From NCBI RefSeq assembly GCF_008974265.1, contig NZ_BKZW01000001.1, positions 1,550,001-1,614,000 on the forward strand: a stretch of 64,000 nt of DNA, given 5' to 3'. Under the pieces are notes generated by a model. That model was given only the letters and a program-made list of their open reading frames with translations, had not been told where the DNA came from and ran no database searches. The stretch's first letter is position 1, and each line of letters begins with the position of its first letter. Shown one piece after another: positions 35,078 to 46,467 of this stretch. Origin of the DNA: Dictyobacter vulcani. Its GTDB lineage: Bacteria; Chloroflexota; Ktedonobacteria; Ktedonobacterales; Ktedonobacteraceae. The position numbers were made by a program, and so were the translations under genes.

Positions 35078-35673
35078 TGCTTAAAGGAGCGATCGCACGT
35101 CGCTATGCAGGAGCGATCTTTGAGATTGCGCGGAAACAGAACACCATGGACCGCACACTCGAAGATGTCAAAGGTATCGCAGAGGTCTTTGCTCATCGCA
35201 AACTGGCCTACTTGTTACGCGAGCCTAAGATCCCTGCTCAGCGCAAAGAGACAGCTTTACGCCAGGCTTTAGCCGCAAAAGTGCTGCCTACGTCGCTCAA
35301 CCTTGCCCTGCTCATCGTCCAGCGTGAGTTGGTCGATGTTATGCCAAATATTGCAACCGAGTTCGAACACCTCGTGCTTGACTATCGCAATCAGGCAGTC
35401 GCAGAGGTCACAACAGCAGCGCAATTAGACGATGCCCAGAAGGCAGTCGTTAAAAGAGCGCTTGAGCAGAAGACTGGCAAAAGCATTTTGATTGAGACTC
35501 GGGTTGATCCGAGTATTCTGGGTGGTGTTATCGCACGTGTAGGAGATGAGATCATCGATGGTAGTGTCCGCAATCGCTTGCATGTTTTACAGCAGCAGTT
35601 GCTCTCAGGCATTACCGTCACCAACACTGATGAATTTGCTTCTGAAGATGTTGCTGAAGCAGCAAACAGATAG
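35077..35673 (+). CDS. atpH: ATP synthase subunit delta
   Basis: Joins the peripheral stalk to the F1 head. The N-terminal helical domain starts IARRYAGAIFEIARKQ; the C-terminal end has the signature ESxxDPSILGGVIARVGDEIIDGS (here ETRVDPSILGG followed by VIARVGDEIIDGSV). Length 198. Start codon shared with the atpF stop (TAATG). Confidence 0.93.
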   Translation: MLKGAIARRYAGAIFEIARKQNTMDRTLEDVKGIAEVFAHRKLAYLLREPKIPAQRKETALRQALAAKVLPTSLNLALLIVQRELVDVMPNIATEFEHLVLDYRNQAVAEVTTAAQLDDAQKAVVKRALEQKTGKSILIETRVDPSILGGVIARVGDEIIDGSVRNRLHVLQQQLLSGITVTNTDEFASEDVAEAANR

Positions 35674-35876
35674 CGACGGCATCTCACCAACACCATAGTC
35701 ACAACTATCTCGATCTATTGTACAGGTATATCCGGGTCGGGAGCGTAATCTGAACCAGTTGACCCCCGTACCAGAGTCCACCTGAAAAAGCTCTTACGAG
35801 AAAAAAACACGTAGATCGATAAAACAAATACAACGACAAACGTAACAAGCCACTAGGAAACACTAGGAGGAACGCG

Positions 35877-37424
35877 ATGGCATCTTGGGCTGATGAAATC
35901 AGTGCCATCATAGAGAAAAACATCGCAGGCTTTGGAGCTGATACCACCTCGACCGCGAGTGTCGGTACCGTAATCGCGGTACAAGACGGTGTCGCCCGTA
36001 TTTATGGCCTGCAAGATGTGAAATATCTTGAGTTGGTAGAATTTCCCCGTACGGGGCTTTATGGCATGGCCTTCAACCTCGAAGAGGAAGCGGTCAGTTG
36101 CCCAATTCTGGGTGATTATACTCAGATTCGTGAAGATGATGAAGTTCGCACAACCGGACGCATCATCCAGGTTCCAGTTGGCGATGCACTGCTCGGCCGT
36201 GTGGTCAATCCAATTGGTCAACCCCTCGACGATCGTGGTCCGATCGCTACCGAGAAATTCCGCCCGATCGAGCGTGTCGCCCCTGGCGTTATTACTCGTC
36301 AGTCGGTGAGCCAGCCAGTACAAACTGGTATTAAAGCGATCGATAGCATGATCCCGGTTGGCCGTGGCCAGCGTGAGCTGATCATTGGTGACCGCCAGAC
36401 TGGTAAGACCGCTGTCGCAATCGACACGATCATTAACCAGAAGGGCAAAGACCTGATCTGTATCTACGTGGCAATTGGTCAGAAGAATTCTTCGATTGCT
36501 CGTACCCGCGCCATCCTGGAAGAGCATGGTGCTATGGATTACACGATCATCGTGGCTTCAAGCGCCTCTGATCCTGCTCCTTTGAAATACATCGCCCCTT
36601 ACGCCGGTTGTGCGATTGGCGAAGAATTCATGGAGAGCGGGCGCGATGCTATGATCGTTTATGATGATCTGACCAAGCACGCAGAAGCATACCGTAACAT
36701 TTCACTGATCATTCGCCGCCCTCCTGGACGCGAAGCATATCCCGGTGACGTGTTCTACCTGCACTCCCGTCTGCTGGAGCGCGCTGCTCGCTTGAACAAA
36801 GATTACGGCGGTGGTTCTTTGACCGCTCTGCCAATCATTGAGACCAAAGCGAATGACGTTTCGGCTTACATTCCAACCAACCTGATCTCGATCACCGATG
36901 GTCAGATCTTCCTGGAAACTGACCTTTTTAACGCTGGTCAGCGCCCTGCTCTGAATACCGGTATCTCGGTATCCCGCGTAGGTAGTAGCGCACAGACAAA
37001 AGGTATGAGCCAGGTTGCCGGTACCCTGCGTCTGGACCTCGCCCAGTTCCGTGAATTGGAAGCGTTCTCACAGTTCGCATCCGACCTGGATAGAGCCACC
37101 AGGTCCCGTATCGATCGCGGTCGCCGTATCCTGGAAGTCCTGAAACAGCCACAGTATCAGCCTGTCTCAGTTGAGCGCCAGGTTATGATCCTTTACGCAG
37201 TCACCAATGGCTACCTGGATGAGGTTCCCCTGAACCAGGTCAGCGCCTGGGAGTCCGGTTTCTATCGTTTCATCGATGCTAATTACCAGGACCTGCAAAA
37301 CGAGCTTGTCGAGAGCTCGATCACAGGCCGTAACAAAATGAGCAAAGATCTGATGAACAAACTGGGTGCTGCAATCGAAGATTATCAGAAAACAGCCGCA
37401 CCACGTGAAGAGCAAAAGCGCTAG
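35877..37424 (+). CDS. atpA: ATP synthase subunit alpha
   Basis: Non-catalytic nucleotide-binding subunit of F1. P-loop GDRQTGKT (near residues 171-178), signature [21 protein letters not shown] segment (here [17 protein letters not shown]), and the Arg finger in the SVSRVGS loop. Length 515. AGGAGG lies 6 bases before the ATG. A 203-base gap separates it from atpH, longer than other gaps in the operon, and holds the near-repeat CACTAGGA (twice), but no clear promoter. Confidence 0.96.
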   Translation: MASWADEISAIIEKNIAGFGADTTSTASVGTVIAVQDGVARIYGLQDVKYLELVEFPRTGLYGMAFNLEEEAVSCPILGDYTQIREDDEVRTTGRIIQVPVGDALLGRVVNPIGQPLDDRGPIATEKFRPIERVAPGVITRQSVSQPVQTGIKAIDSMIPVGRGQRELIIGDRQTGKTAVAIDTIINQKGKDLICIYVAIGQKNSSIARTRAILEEHGAMDYTIIVASSASDPAPLKYIAPYAGCAIGEEFMESGRDAMIVYDDLTKHAEAYRNISLIIRRPPGREAYPGDVFYLHSRLLERAARLNKDYGGGSLTALPIIETKANDVSAYIPTNLISITDGQIFLETDLFNAGQRPALNTGISVSRVGSSAQTKGMSQVAGTLRLDLAQFRELEAFSQFASDLDRATRSRIDRGRRILEVLKQPQYQPVSVERQVMILYAVTNGYLDEVPLNQVSAWESGFYRFIDANYQDLQNELVESSITGRNKMSKDLMNKLGAAIEDYQKTAAPREEQKR

Positions 37425-37435
37425 GAGGCAGATAG

Positions 37436-39819
<2,384 letters not shown>

Positions 39820-39822
39820 ACG

Positions 39823-40254
39823 ATGGCGACACGCAATACACTGCATGTCGAGGTAGTAACCGCGGAGCATGAGCTCTACAATGGTGAGGCCGAAATCGTG
39901 GACGCACCTGGAGCAGATGGGCAGTTAGGTATTTTACCTGAACACGCCCCCCTGCTGGCCCTGCTGGGACCGGGACCTTTACAGATTAAATTGCATGGAA
40001 ATGATAGCATCTTTTTCGTTTCCGGCGGTTTTCTTGAGGTCTCCAACGATCGCGTGACCATTCTGGCTGATACCGCAGAGCAAGCGGAAGAGATTGACGA
40101 GGCACGTGCCCAAGCAGCACGCCGCCAGGCCGAAGAGCGCCTGCAAGATGCGCAGTCCCGTACCGAGCGTGCGGAACTCCAGGCAGCTCTGATGCGCGCA
40201 CTCAGTCGCCTGAAGGTGGTTGAGATCGCACGTCGTAGTGGTCGCGTCCGCTAG
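39823..40254 (+). CDS. atpC: ATP synthase subunit epsilon
   Basis: 143 residues: N-terminal beta sandwich (LHVEVVTAEHELYNGEAE, DGQLGILPEHAPLL, FFVSGGFLEVSNDRVTIL) and C-terminal helical hairpin that can brake ATP hydrolysis. It starts three bases after the atpD stop and ends the operon. Confidence 0.93.
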   Translation: MATRNTLHVEVVTAEHELYNGEAEIVDAPGADGQLGILPEHAPLLALLGPGPLQIKLHGNDSIFFVSGGFLEVSNDRVTILADTAEQAEEIDEARAQAARRQAEERLQDAQSRTERAELQAALMRALSRLKVVEIARRSGRVR

Positions 40255-40288
40255 CCACCGCATTGATATGCAAACTGCTACTTAGCAG

Positions 40289-40335
40289 CAAAGAGCAAGG
40301 CGCAGGTTTCATTGAGACCTGCGCCTTGCTCTTTG
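40289..40335. terminator. Terminator of the atp operon
   Basis: 19-bp exact arms (40289-40307, 40317-40335), 9-base loop, ending CTCTTTG. It is convergent with the TPM gene and works in both directions. Confidence 0.8.
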
Positions 40336-40393
40336 TTCATATCCGGGTATTTTTATATCCTTAACCAGGATGGTCCGCGGTTAGAAGCTAGCG

Positions 40394-41431
40394 TTAGAAA
40401 TTGCCACTGGCTCCGCCACCAAAATCTCCACCACCACCGCTGTCTCCGCCTCCGAAGCCTCCATCTCCTCCTCCACCAAAGCCACTGTCTCCGCCTCCGA
40501 AGTCGCCGCTGGCACCTCCACCAAAGTCTCCTCCGCCACCACCGCCGAAGCCGCCATCTCCTCCGCCAAAGTCTCCACTGGCGCCGCCACCAAAGTCTCC
40601 ACCATTATTATCACGTTCACGCTCACCAGCGTTTTTACCTAATTCGTAACCAGCCAGTCCACCCGCGGCAGCACCCAGGCCACCGGCCGCCCAGGGATTC
40701 ATACCCTGATTCTGAGGGGGATAAGGTCCCTGATAATTGGGAGGATAGTTCCCCTGGTTATAGGGCTGATTGAACGGCGTCTGATTGGGACGGCGATTGA
40801 AGAAGCCACCACCAAAGCCACCATTACCAAAACCGCCAGCCATGCCACCACGGCGTCGGCGCAGAATGGCAAAGGCCGCAATCGCCAGCAGTGCAATCAA
40901 GCCAACACAACACAATGTGCCAGCACCAAACGAACTACCACCACCACCAACCCCAGGAATAAACGAGCCGCTATTATTACGGCCATTTAATGCCCCATTC
41001 AGAGAGTTAATCGCGGCGACAGTTGCATTGGTATAGTTCCTGTCGTTTTTCATTGAGCCAGTGAACGCATTTGTGGCATCTTGATACTGACTGGTAGACA
41101 GGCCTACATTTTTGCCGCCAACAATGGCGACATGACCGGAGTTAAATGCGATCACAATCATATCCGCGTTTTTGATACTACGTTTCGCTGTCTGGTCAAA
41201 TGCAGAGTTTGAAGTGCTTGAATTGACAGCATAGATATCAATCGGCTTTGATAATGATGAGGCCGCGCTCTGGACCTGGGATCTATTTAATACGCCGGCA
41301 GTGTCATAAATGTTTACAGAATTCGCCAATGCAGCCGTGGCTGAGATCACGATCAGGCACAAGGCAGCAAAAGTGGCGAGTACCCCTTTGCTTGATCTCC
41401 TCATCAAGGAGTCTGAAGATGTCTTGTCCAT
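40394..41431 (-). CDS. Secreted/membrane TPM-domain protein with Gly-rich repeat tail
   Basis: 345 residues: signal peptide (about 8-36), a TPM (Psb32/MOLO-1 type) domain (about 37-150, starting NSVNIYDTAGVLNRSQ), a Gly linker, one membrane helix (about 170-190) and a cytoplasmic tail. The tail is first Asn/Pro/Tyr-rich, then built of tandem FGGG-type repeats (GDFGGGASGDFGGGDGGFGG, residues about 285-345). TPM proteins are linked to membrane protein turnover and phosphatase-like activity, but this member is uncharacterised. ATG at 41431 follows GGAAGG. The Pro-rich opposite-strand frames are its shadow. Confidence 0.8.
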   Translation of the reverse strand: MDKTSSDSLMRRSSKGVLATFAALCLIVISATAALANSVNIYDTAGVLNRSQVQSAASSLSKPIDIYAVNSSTSNSAFDQTAKRSIKNADMIVIAFNSGHVAIVGGKNVGLSTSQYQDATNAFTGSMKNDRNYTNATVAAINSLNGALNGRNNSGSFIPGVGGGGSSFGAGTLCCVGLIALLAIAAFAILRRRRGGMAGGFGNGGFGGGFFNRRPNQTPFNQPYNQGNYPPNYQGPYPPQNQGMNPWAAGGLGAAAGGLAGYELGKNAGERERDNNGGDFGGGASGDFGGGDGGFGGGGGGDFGGGASGDFGGGDSGFGGGGDGGFGGGDSGGGGDFGGGASGNF

Positions 41432-41792
41432 ATAAATCCTTCCGTTGGCAACGTTCTTGAAACATAGGTGCAACCTGCGAAGACCTTCCCTATCGACTTC
41501 AAGCACAACTGTTGCGTTAAATAATCTATCTGTAAGTAAGATAAACGTGCCTCAAGTGGCTCTATCCAATCACAACCCGAACATCAACTTCCCGGTAACG
41601 CTCTTACGTTATCTCAGCACTGGTCATTGACTCATTATATCTACGATCTACATCGGACATGGTTGTGGGATCTTTATGGTTCAAATTATTCATACAGAGA
41701 CAGAGAGACGTTTCATCTGTTCTATCAGGAACACGCGACAAACCGTACAATAGATACACAGCCACGGGCCATACGAAGCGACCAGAACACTG

Positions 41793-41801
41793 TGCTACAA
41801 T
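41793..41801 (+). promoter_or_regulatory. Extended -10 upstream of gpmI
   Basis: TGCTACAAT, 52 bases before the ATG; no clear -35. Confidence 0.45.
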
Positions 41802-41853
41802 GAAAAGATAAACCATTGTTTGAGCTTATAGCATTGTGGAGTAGAAAAATCAC

Positions 41854-43440
41854 ATGAGCACGACACCTTCCGGACGGAAACACCCTTTTGTTCTGATTAT
41901 TATGGATGGATGGGGTATCAATCCACGCAAGGAGGGCAACGCGATTGCCCTGGCCCGCACGCCTAATATCGATAAAATTGCGCGCGAATGGCCCAATACT
42001 GTGGTCAAAACCTCGGGGGCCGCGGTCGGTTTACCAGACGGCCAGATGGGCAACTCGGAGGTAGGACATCAGAATATCGGCGCTGGCAAACGCGTTCTCC
42101 AGGACTACACCCGCGTCAGTGAAGCGATCCAGGACGGTAGTTTCTTCGAGAATCCAGCTTTTCTAAAAGCCATTGAACATGTGAAGAAAAATCAATCCCA
42201 ACTCCATATTTGTGGCTTGCTGGGCAATGGCGGCGTGCATGCCCATGAGACTCATCTGGAAGCGCTCCTGCGCCTGGCAACCAAGCACAATATCGAGCGT
42301 GTCTATATTCATGCATTTACCGATGGCCGTGATACCTCTCCCACCGGCGGTATCGAGTTTATGCAGCGTCTACAGGCGCGCGCGCAAGAAATTGGTGGCG
42401 AGCATCCAGCTAAAGTGGCAACGGTCACCGGACGCTACTATGCGATGGATCGTGACAACCGCTGGGAGCGTACAGGGGCGACATACTGGGCGATGGTCCG
42501 AGGCGAGGCCAAACAGCAGGCAACGTCTCCACTCAGTGCCATCCAACAATCTTATGATGCGGGCGTCACCGACGAATTTATTTTGCCAACTGTCATCATG
42601 GAAGATGGACATCCTGTAGCAACTATCGGGGCAGGTGACGCTGTAATCCATTATAACTTCCGACCGGACCGGGCACGGCAATTAACCAAGGCCTTTGTGA
42701 TGGAAGATCTTCCCCCACAGGCTGAAGGCAAATTTGAGCGTGGATCCCGTATTCCTGATCTGGTGTATGTGATGATGACCCGCTTCGAAGAAGGATTGGA
42801 AGCTGAAGTAGCTTATAAAGCGGATGAGGTAGAGATGCCACTGGCACGAGTCATTGCTGACCAGGGCATGGCACAATTCCATACCGCCGAGACAGAAAAA
42901 TACGCCCACGTGACCTTCTTTATTAATGGTCGCCGTGAGGTACCGTTCAAAGGTGAGGATCGCATTCTGGTTCCTTCACCAAAGGTTCCTACCTATGATC
43001 TACAGCCTGAGATGAGCGCCGCGGGTGTTACCAATGCAGCCATCGAACGCATCCAGAGCGGACTGTATGATCTGATTATTATGAACTATGCCAATGCTGA
43101 TATGGTTGGTCATACTGGCGTTATTGACGCTGCGATTAAGGCCGTGGAAGCCGTGGATACAGGAGTAGGCCGTGTTGTCGAGGCGACATTAGCCGCTGGT
43201 GGTAGTGCCTTGATTACCGCCGACCATGGCAATGCAGAAAAACTCATCGATTATGCTACTAACAAACCATTTACGGCCCATACAACCTTCCCGGTGCCGC
43301 TCTACTTTGTATCGCCTCGCTTCGCTCAGGCAAAACTACGCAGCGACGGTATTCTGGCCGATGTCTCCCCCACGGTCTTACAGGCCATGAATATTCCACA
43401 ACCAAAGGATATGCAGGGCCACTCCCTCATTTTACCTTAG
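41854..43440 (+). CDS. gpmI: 2,3-bisphosphoglycerate-independent phosphoglycerate mutase
   Basis: Interconverts 3- and 2-phosphoglycerate in glycolysis with two Mn ions. Alkaline-phosphatase-like fold: D18 in LIIMDGWG, catalytic Ser68 in MGNSEVGHQNIG, the phosphoglycerate-binding HAFTDGRDTSP, NADMVGHTG and the metal site TADHGNAEKLID. Length 528 is typical. The ATG is 52 bases downstream of an extended -10. Confidence 0.95.
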   Translation: MSTTPSGRKHPFVLIIMDGWGINPRKEGNAIALARTPNIDKIAREWPNTVVKTSGAAVGLPDGQMGNSEVGHQNIGAGKRVLQDYTRVSEAIQDGSFFENPAFLKAIEHVKKNQSQLHICGLLGNGGVHAHETHLEALLRLATKHNIERVYIHAFTDGRDTSPTGGIEFMQRLQARAQEIGGEHPAKVATVTGRYYAMDRDNRWERTGATYWAMVRGEAKQQATSPLSAIQQSYDAGVTDEFILPTVIMEDGHPVATIGAGDAVIHYNFRPDRARQLTKAFVMEDLPPQAEGKFERGSRIPDLVYVMMTRFEEGLEAEVAYKADEVEMPLARVIADQGMAQFHTAETEKYAHVTFFINGRREVPFKGEDRILVPSPKVPTYDLQPEMSAAGVTNAAIERIQSGLYDLIIMNYANADMVGHTGVIDAAIKAVEAVDTGVGRVVEATLAAGGSALITADHGNAEKLIDYATNKPFTAHTTFPVPLYFVSPRFAQAKLRSDGILADVSPTVLQAMNIPQPKDMQGHSLILP

Positions 43441-43473
43441 CTTAATCAGTCCATTACAGTGCATTAAAGATGT

Positions 43474-43531
43474 ATCGAGGGTTATCCACATTTTTATTGA
43501 GGATGTGGATAACCCTCGATAATGTGGATAA
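43474..43531. promoter_or_regulatory. Cluster of three perfect DnaA boxes in an inverted repeat
   Basis: TTATCCACA at 43482-43490 (plus), and TGTGGATAA at 43504-43512 and 43523-43531 (minus boxes). The first two sit in an 18-bp exact inverted repeat (43474-43491, 43503-43520; 11-base loop). No T run follows on either strand, so a plain terminator is less likely. It fills most of the 96-base gap between convergent genes. Confidence 0.65.
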
Positions 43532-43536
43532 CTTTA

Positions 43537-44535
43537 TTAGCTGATGCGCTCAATCAAAGTCGATGGCACGACTTCAAAAGATCCATCTTCCAGACGTAAT
43601 CGTACAGCGCGCGCACGAATACCCGAAGCAAAAGATTGTTCATACGCAAAGAAATAATCAATCACACCCACCATGCCGATCTGCTTACCGGCACAAATAC
43701 GCACTTGAGAACCAAGCGCCAGAGTGATATCCGGTTGGACCGGCTGCCAACCTTTTTCTAGCTCGCCTAATGGTATCGAAATCGCTAATTCGGGGAATTG
43801 TCCATCGCGTAAGGAGAATGCTCCTGACAGCAATGCTATTGATCCTTGATATTGATGCAGAAGACTCAAAATATGGGCAGGCATGATCGCTGAACCAATA
43901 CCCTCGGTCAGAAGGATTGTCAAAGGTGGCAACTGCTCAAGCATATGTTCACGATTAAAGCTTCTGAGCAATTGTAAATAATCAGTGCGCAAGAAACCTT
44001 CGAGATCCCGCAAAGTGATACTGCTGGCAACGACACCAACCACACCAGAGTTCAGTGCCTGGTGCAATAACGCAAAGGTCAGTGAGCCTGGGACAACCAG
44101 AATAGCGCCAGGGGGAATTGGCTGAGGACTATAGATACTGGGAGTGCGCCACATGGTTAGTACGCCTGCAACCTGGCGGCCCGCTCCGACTGCACCTTGT
44201 AGGAGCGCTGCATGACTCTCAATCACCACTCCCCCACGAGGTGTAAAACCGATCACACGGCCGTGGAGTCCAGATGGAATGTCGATGTCTGAGGAAGGGT
44301 TAAAAAGAGTTGGTGAAGAAGAGAAGGACCGCGCATGAGCAGAGTCAGCATTTGCCGCTTTCTGCTCATGCGCTACTATGTTTTCAGGCGTTGATATTCG
44401 CAACACAGGTTGATCCGGCACCACTTCCTGCTCGCGATAAACTAACGGGATGCTCTTGCCCGTATATCCCTCTGGCCAACGTTCACGTTTGATGATAGTC
44501 CGCGGGAGCACAGGCCACCCTGACGAATAAGTCAT
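43537..44535 (-). CDS. Unknown protein, third gene of the zinc-ribbon/MutL-like operon
   Basis: 332 residues, soluble. A Pro-rich, partly disordered first third (1-88) precedes an alpha/beta domain (about 90-260) with GLHGRVIGFTPRGGVVIES, GAILVVPGSLTFALLHQAL and GVVGVVASSITLRDLEGFL. A C-terminal small beta-barrel (KOW/SH3-like: LGSQVRICAGKQIGMVGVID with a final VRLRLEDGSFEVVP) completes it. I recognise no family. It follows the MutL-like gene by 33 bases and has GGGAGG before its ATG. Context suggests it works with the ASKHA ATPase. Confidence 0.75.
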   Translation of the reverse strand: MTYSSGWPVLPRTIIKRERWPEGYTGKSIPLVYREQEVVPDQPVLRISTPENIVAHEQKAANADSAHARSFSSSPTLFNPSSDIDIPSGLHGRVIGFTPRGGVVIESHAALLQGAVGAGRQVAGVLTMWRTPSIYSPQPIPPGAILVVPGSLTFALLHQALNSGVVGVVASSITLRDLEGFLRTDYLQLLRSFNREHMLEQLPPLTILLTEGIGSAIMPAHILSLLHQYQGSIALLSGAFSLRDGQFPELAISIPLGELEKGWQPVQPDITLALGSQVRICAGKQIGMVGVIDYFFAYEQSFASGIRARAVRLRLEDGSFEVVPSTLIERIS

Positions 44536-44568
44536 GGCAAGAACCTCCCAGTCGAGTAATCTTCCCGA

Positions 44569-46443
44569 TTACGCCCCCAGCGCTTGAGACCATTGAAGTA
44601 AACGCGCCTGCCGCTCAGTATCATCAACGGGTAAGGCCAGCGGACGACCGCGGGCATCAATGATAAGTCCGATCAGACCACCATCGATCTCTTCAGCGGC
44701 GCGTGCACGTTCTCCAGGTCCAAGCCCAACATCGACCGTTGGAGCCGGGAATAATGTTAACAGAGCTTGTTCGTTCATCTGTAATGGTATTACTTCGATT
44801 GAACCACCCATCACATCAACGTTCAATTGTCTGCCATTACTATATTCTACCCCAACGCGCACAGCCAGTTGGCCCTGCTGAACATTACCGAAAGGAATCA
44901 CGCAGGTCCCGAGTCGATGCGAGACAGCATCATTTTCATTGACCTGCACCGCCATTACGGGAGCCGCCGTAGCAACTGCCCCCAGTTGTGAAATCAACAT
45001 AGTGCTATCAACAACCAGAGAAGTAACACCACGTGGCTGCAAAGCATCCAGCAGCATCATCGCCACCTGACCATATTTGGGTGCGTGCGAGAGTACACCA
45101 CCAGTGGCCAGAATAAGATCAGTATCGGGCAATTCCAGCTGGCTACTTTTGCGAGCCGCTTCGACCGTCAGTGCAATTGCTTCACGGGCAAATGCCTGCA
45201 TCAGGGCCAGTTCCCGCGAATCTGTCGGCAAAGTCTGAGGATGAAGCATATGGTTCAGCACGAATTGGCGAACTTCATCCTCTGTGATCAAGAATGGAAG
45301 CCAGCGCGTAATACGCTGTAACCCTACTTTTTGTAAGATATCACCGATATTCGTTCCCACGCCGATGCCTGAATTGACCATGGGAATAAATTCACCCTGC
45401 TCACCTGCTAGCATAACAGTGGTGGTACTACCACCAACATCAACCGCGGTAACATTCATCGCGTAATGCTGGGCCAGGAAGCGCACCAGACTACTGAGAG
45501 AGGTTGCTGAGGCTACAGGAGTCGTCAGAGACCAGTTACGGAGTCGATCATAGCCAGGCACCTGCTGTAGTCCTTCTTGTTCATGAAGTGAGCCAATGGC
45601 GGCACTGACTGCACTGAGTTGCGTGGCACTACTTAAAGGCTCAACCCGTACGATATCCGCGACATTTTGCAGCATGCGGCGCACAGCCTCTACATATTGG
45701 GGTGCGCCTGCATAGACAACCGAGTAGCGTTTTGGTGTGCCATCGGCTGCAACCGCATTACCTTGCCTGGCATTCTCCTGGGCAGCACTGATTAACAACT
45801 GACAGGCCTCTTGCAAAGGTGCAGGCCCGGCTGGACCATCTGCTGTGCCAACAACTAAGGCTGCTTGCGGCTGCATTTCGCGCAGACGCCCGACCTGACG
45901 CTCCCACTCCATCGCCACGCGCTCCTGAGTCCAGGCGGCATTGCCACCAGGTCCTCCAGTGGGCACACCAGCGTTGGCAGAAGTAGTTGCAGCCACATAC
46001 GAAGGAGAAGGGACCGTTTGTACCTGAGCATACAAGCCAGAAACAGCCTGAGAAGCTAAACTATCTAATTCAGGAGTAACTGCACCCAGGGTAGCTACAC
46101 GCAGAGGATCACCGGCGCTCACAGTAGCAATAAAAACATCAACACCCTCTCCATCAGGTCTCTCGGGTGAAATAATCTGCTTATCCGCGACGAATTTTCT
46201 TCCAGTCACAAATTCAACCACGTTAATGGCTTGAATAATGCCTTCAGAAACATCCTCTAGAGGAGGTTTAACCGTTGATGGCGCTTCCCCACGCGCCATC
46301 AAACGATATTGGCCTTCAACCAGGCCAAAGAGCGAGACCTTTGTAAAAACGGCCCCACAATCAGCGACCAGCAGAGAGTTAGGGGTCGCTGAATTCTGTT
46401 GAGCTGGACCCTGTCCACCCTCTGGATAGGGTTGTGTATACAT
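44569..46443 (-). CDS. MutL/GlmL-like ASKHA-superfamily ATPase
   Basis: 624 residues of the family named after the clostridial glutamate mutase accessory protein (MutL/GlmL), with the actin/Hsp70-like fold. Phosphate-1-like motifs occur twice: LLVADCGAVFTKVSLFG (about 24-40) and TAVDVGGSTTTVMLAG (about 338-353). An adenosine-type motif LILATGGVLSHAP lies near residue 450. No cobalamin mutase (mutS/mutE) genes are adjacent. It is sandwiched between a zinc-ribbon scaffold and an unknown protein in one operon, so its role here is probably not mutase activation. GAAGGA precedes the ATG. Confidence 0.83.
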   Translation of the reverse strand: MYTQPYPEGGQGPAQQNSATPNSLLVADCGAVFTKVSLFGLVEGQYRLMARGEAPSTVKPPLEDVSEGIIQAINVVEFVTGRKFVADKQIISPERPDGEGVDVFIATVSAGDPLRVATLGAVTPELDSLASQAVSGLYAQVQTVPSPSYVAATTSANAGVPTGGPGGNAAWTQERVAMEWERQVGRLREMQPQAALVVGTADGPAGPAPLQEACQLLISAAQENARQGNAVAADGTPKRYSVVYAGAPQYVEAVRRMLQNVADIVRVEPLSSATQLSAVSAAIGSLHEQEGLQQVPGYDRLRNWSLTTPVASATSLSSLVRFLAQHYAMNVTAVDVGGSTTTVMLAGEQGEFIPMVNSGIGVGTNIGDILQKVGLQRITRWLPFLITEDEVRQFVLNHMLHPQTLPTDSRELALMQAFAREAIALTVEAARKSSQLELPDTDLILATGGVLSHAPKYGQVAMMLLDALQPRGVTSLVVDSTMLISQLGAVATAAPVMAVQVNENDAVSHRLGTCVIPFGNVQQGQLAVRVGVEYSNGRQLNVDVMGGSIEVIPLQMNEQALLTLFPAPTVDVGLGPGERARAAEEIDGGLIGLIIDARGRPLALPVDDTERQARLLQWSQALGA

Positions 46444-46467
46444 TTCCGGTATCCTTCTTCTCTCCGA

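Noticed and set aside
40401..40649. Pro-rich protein on the plus strand opposite the TPM gene
   Set aside because: It is the complement of Gly-Gly-Phe codon repeats in the minus-strand gene, which has signal peptide, domain and ribosome site.
43474..43531. Chromosomal replication origin
   Set aside because: Three DnaA boxes only, no dnaA/dnaN/gyrB neighbours and no AT-rich unwinding stretch; better seen as a small DnaA-binding cluster.
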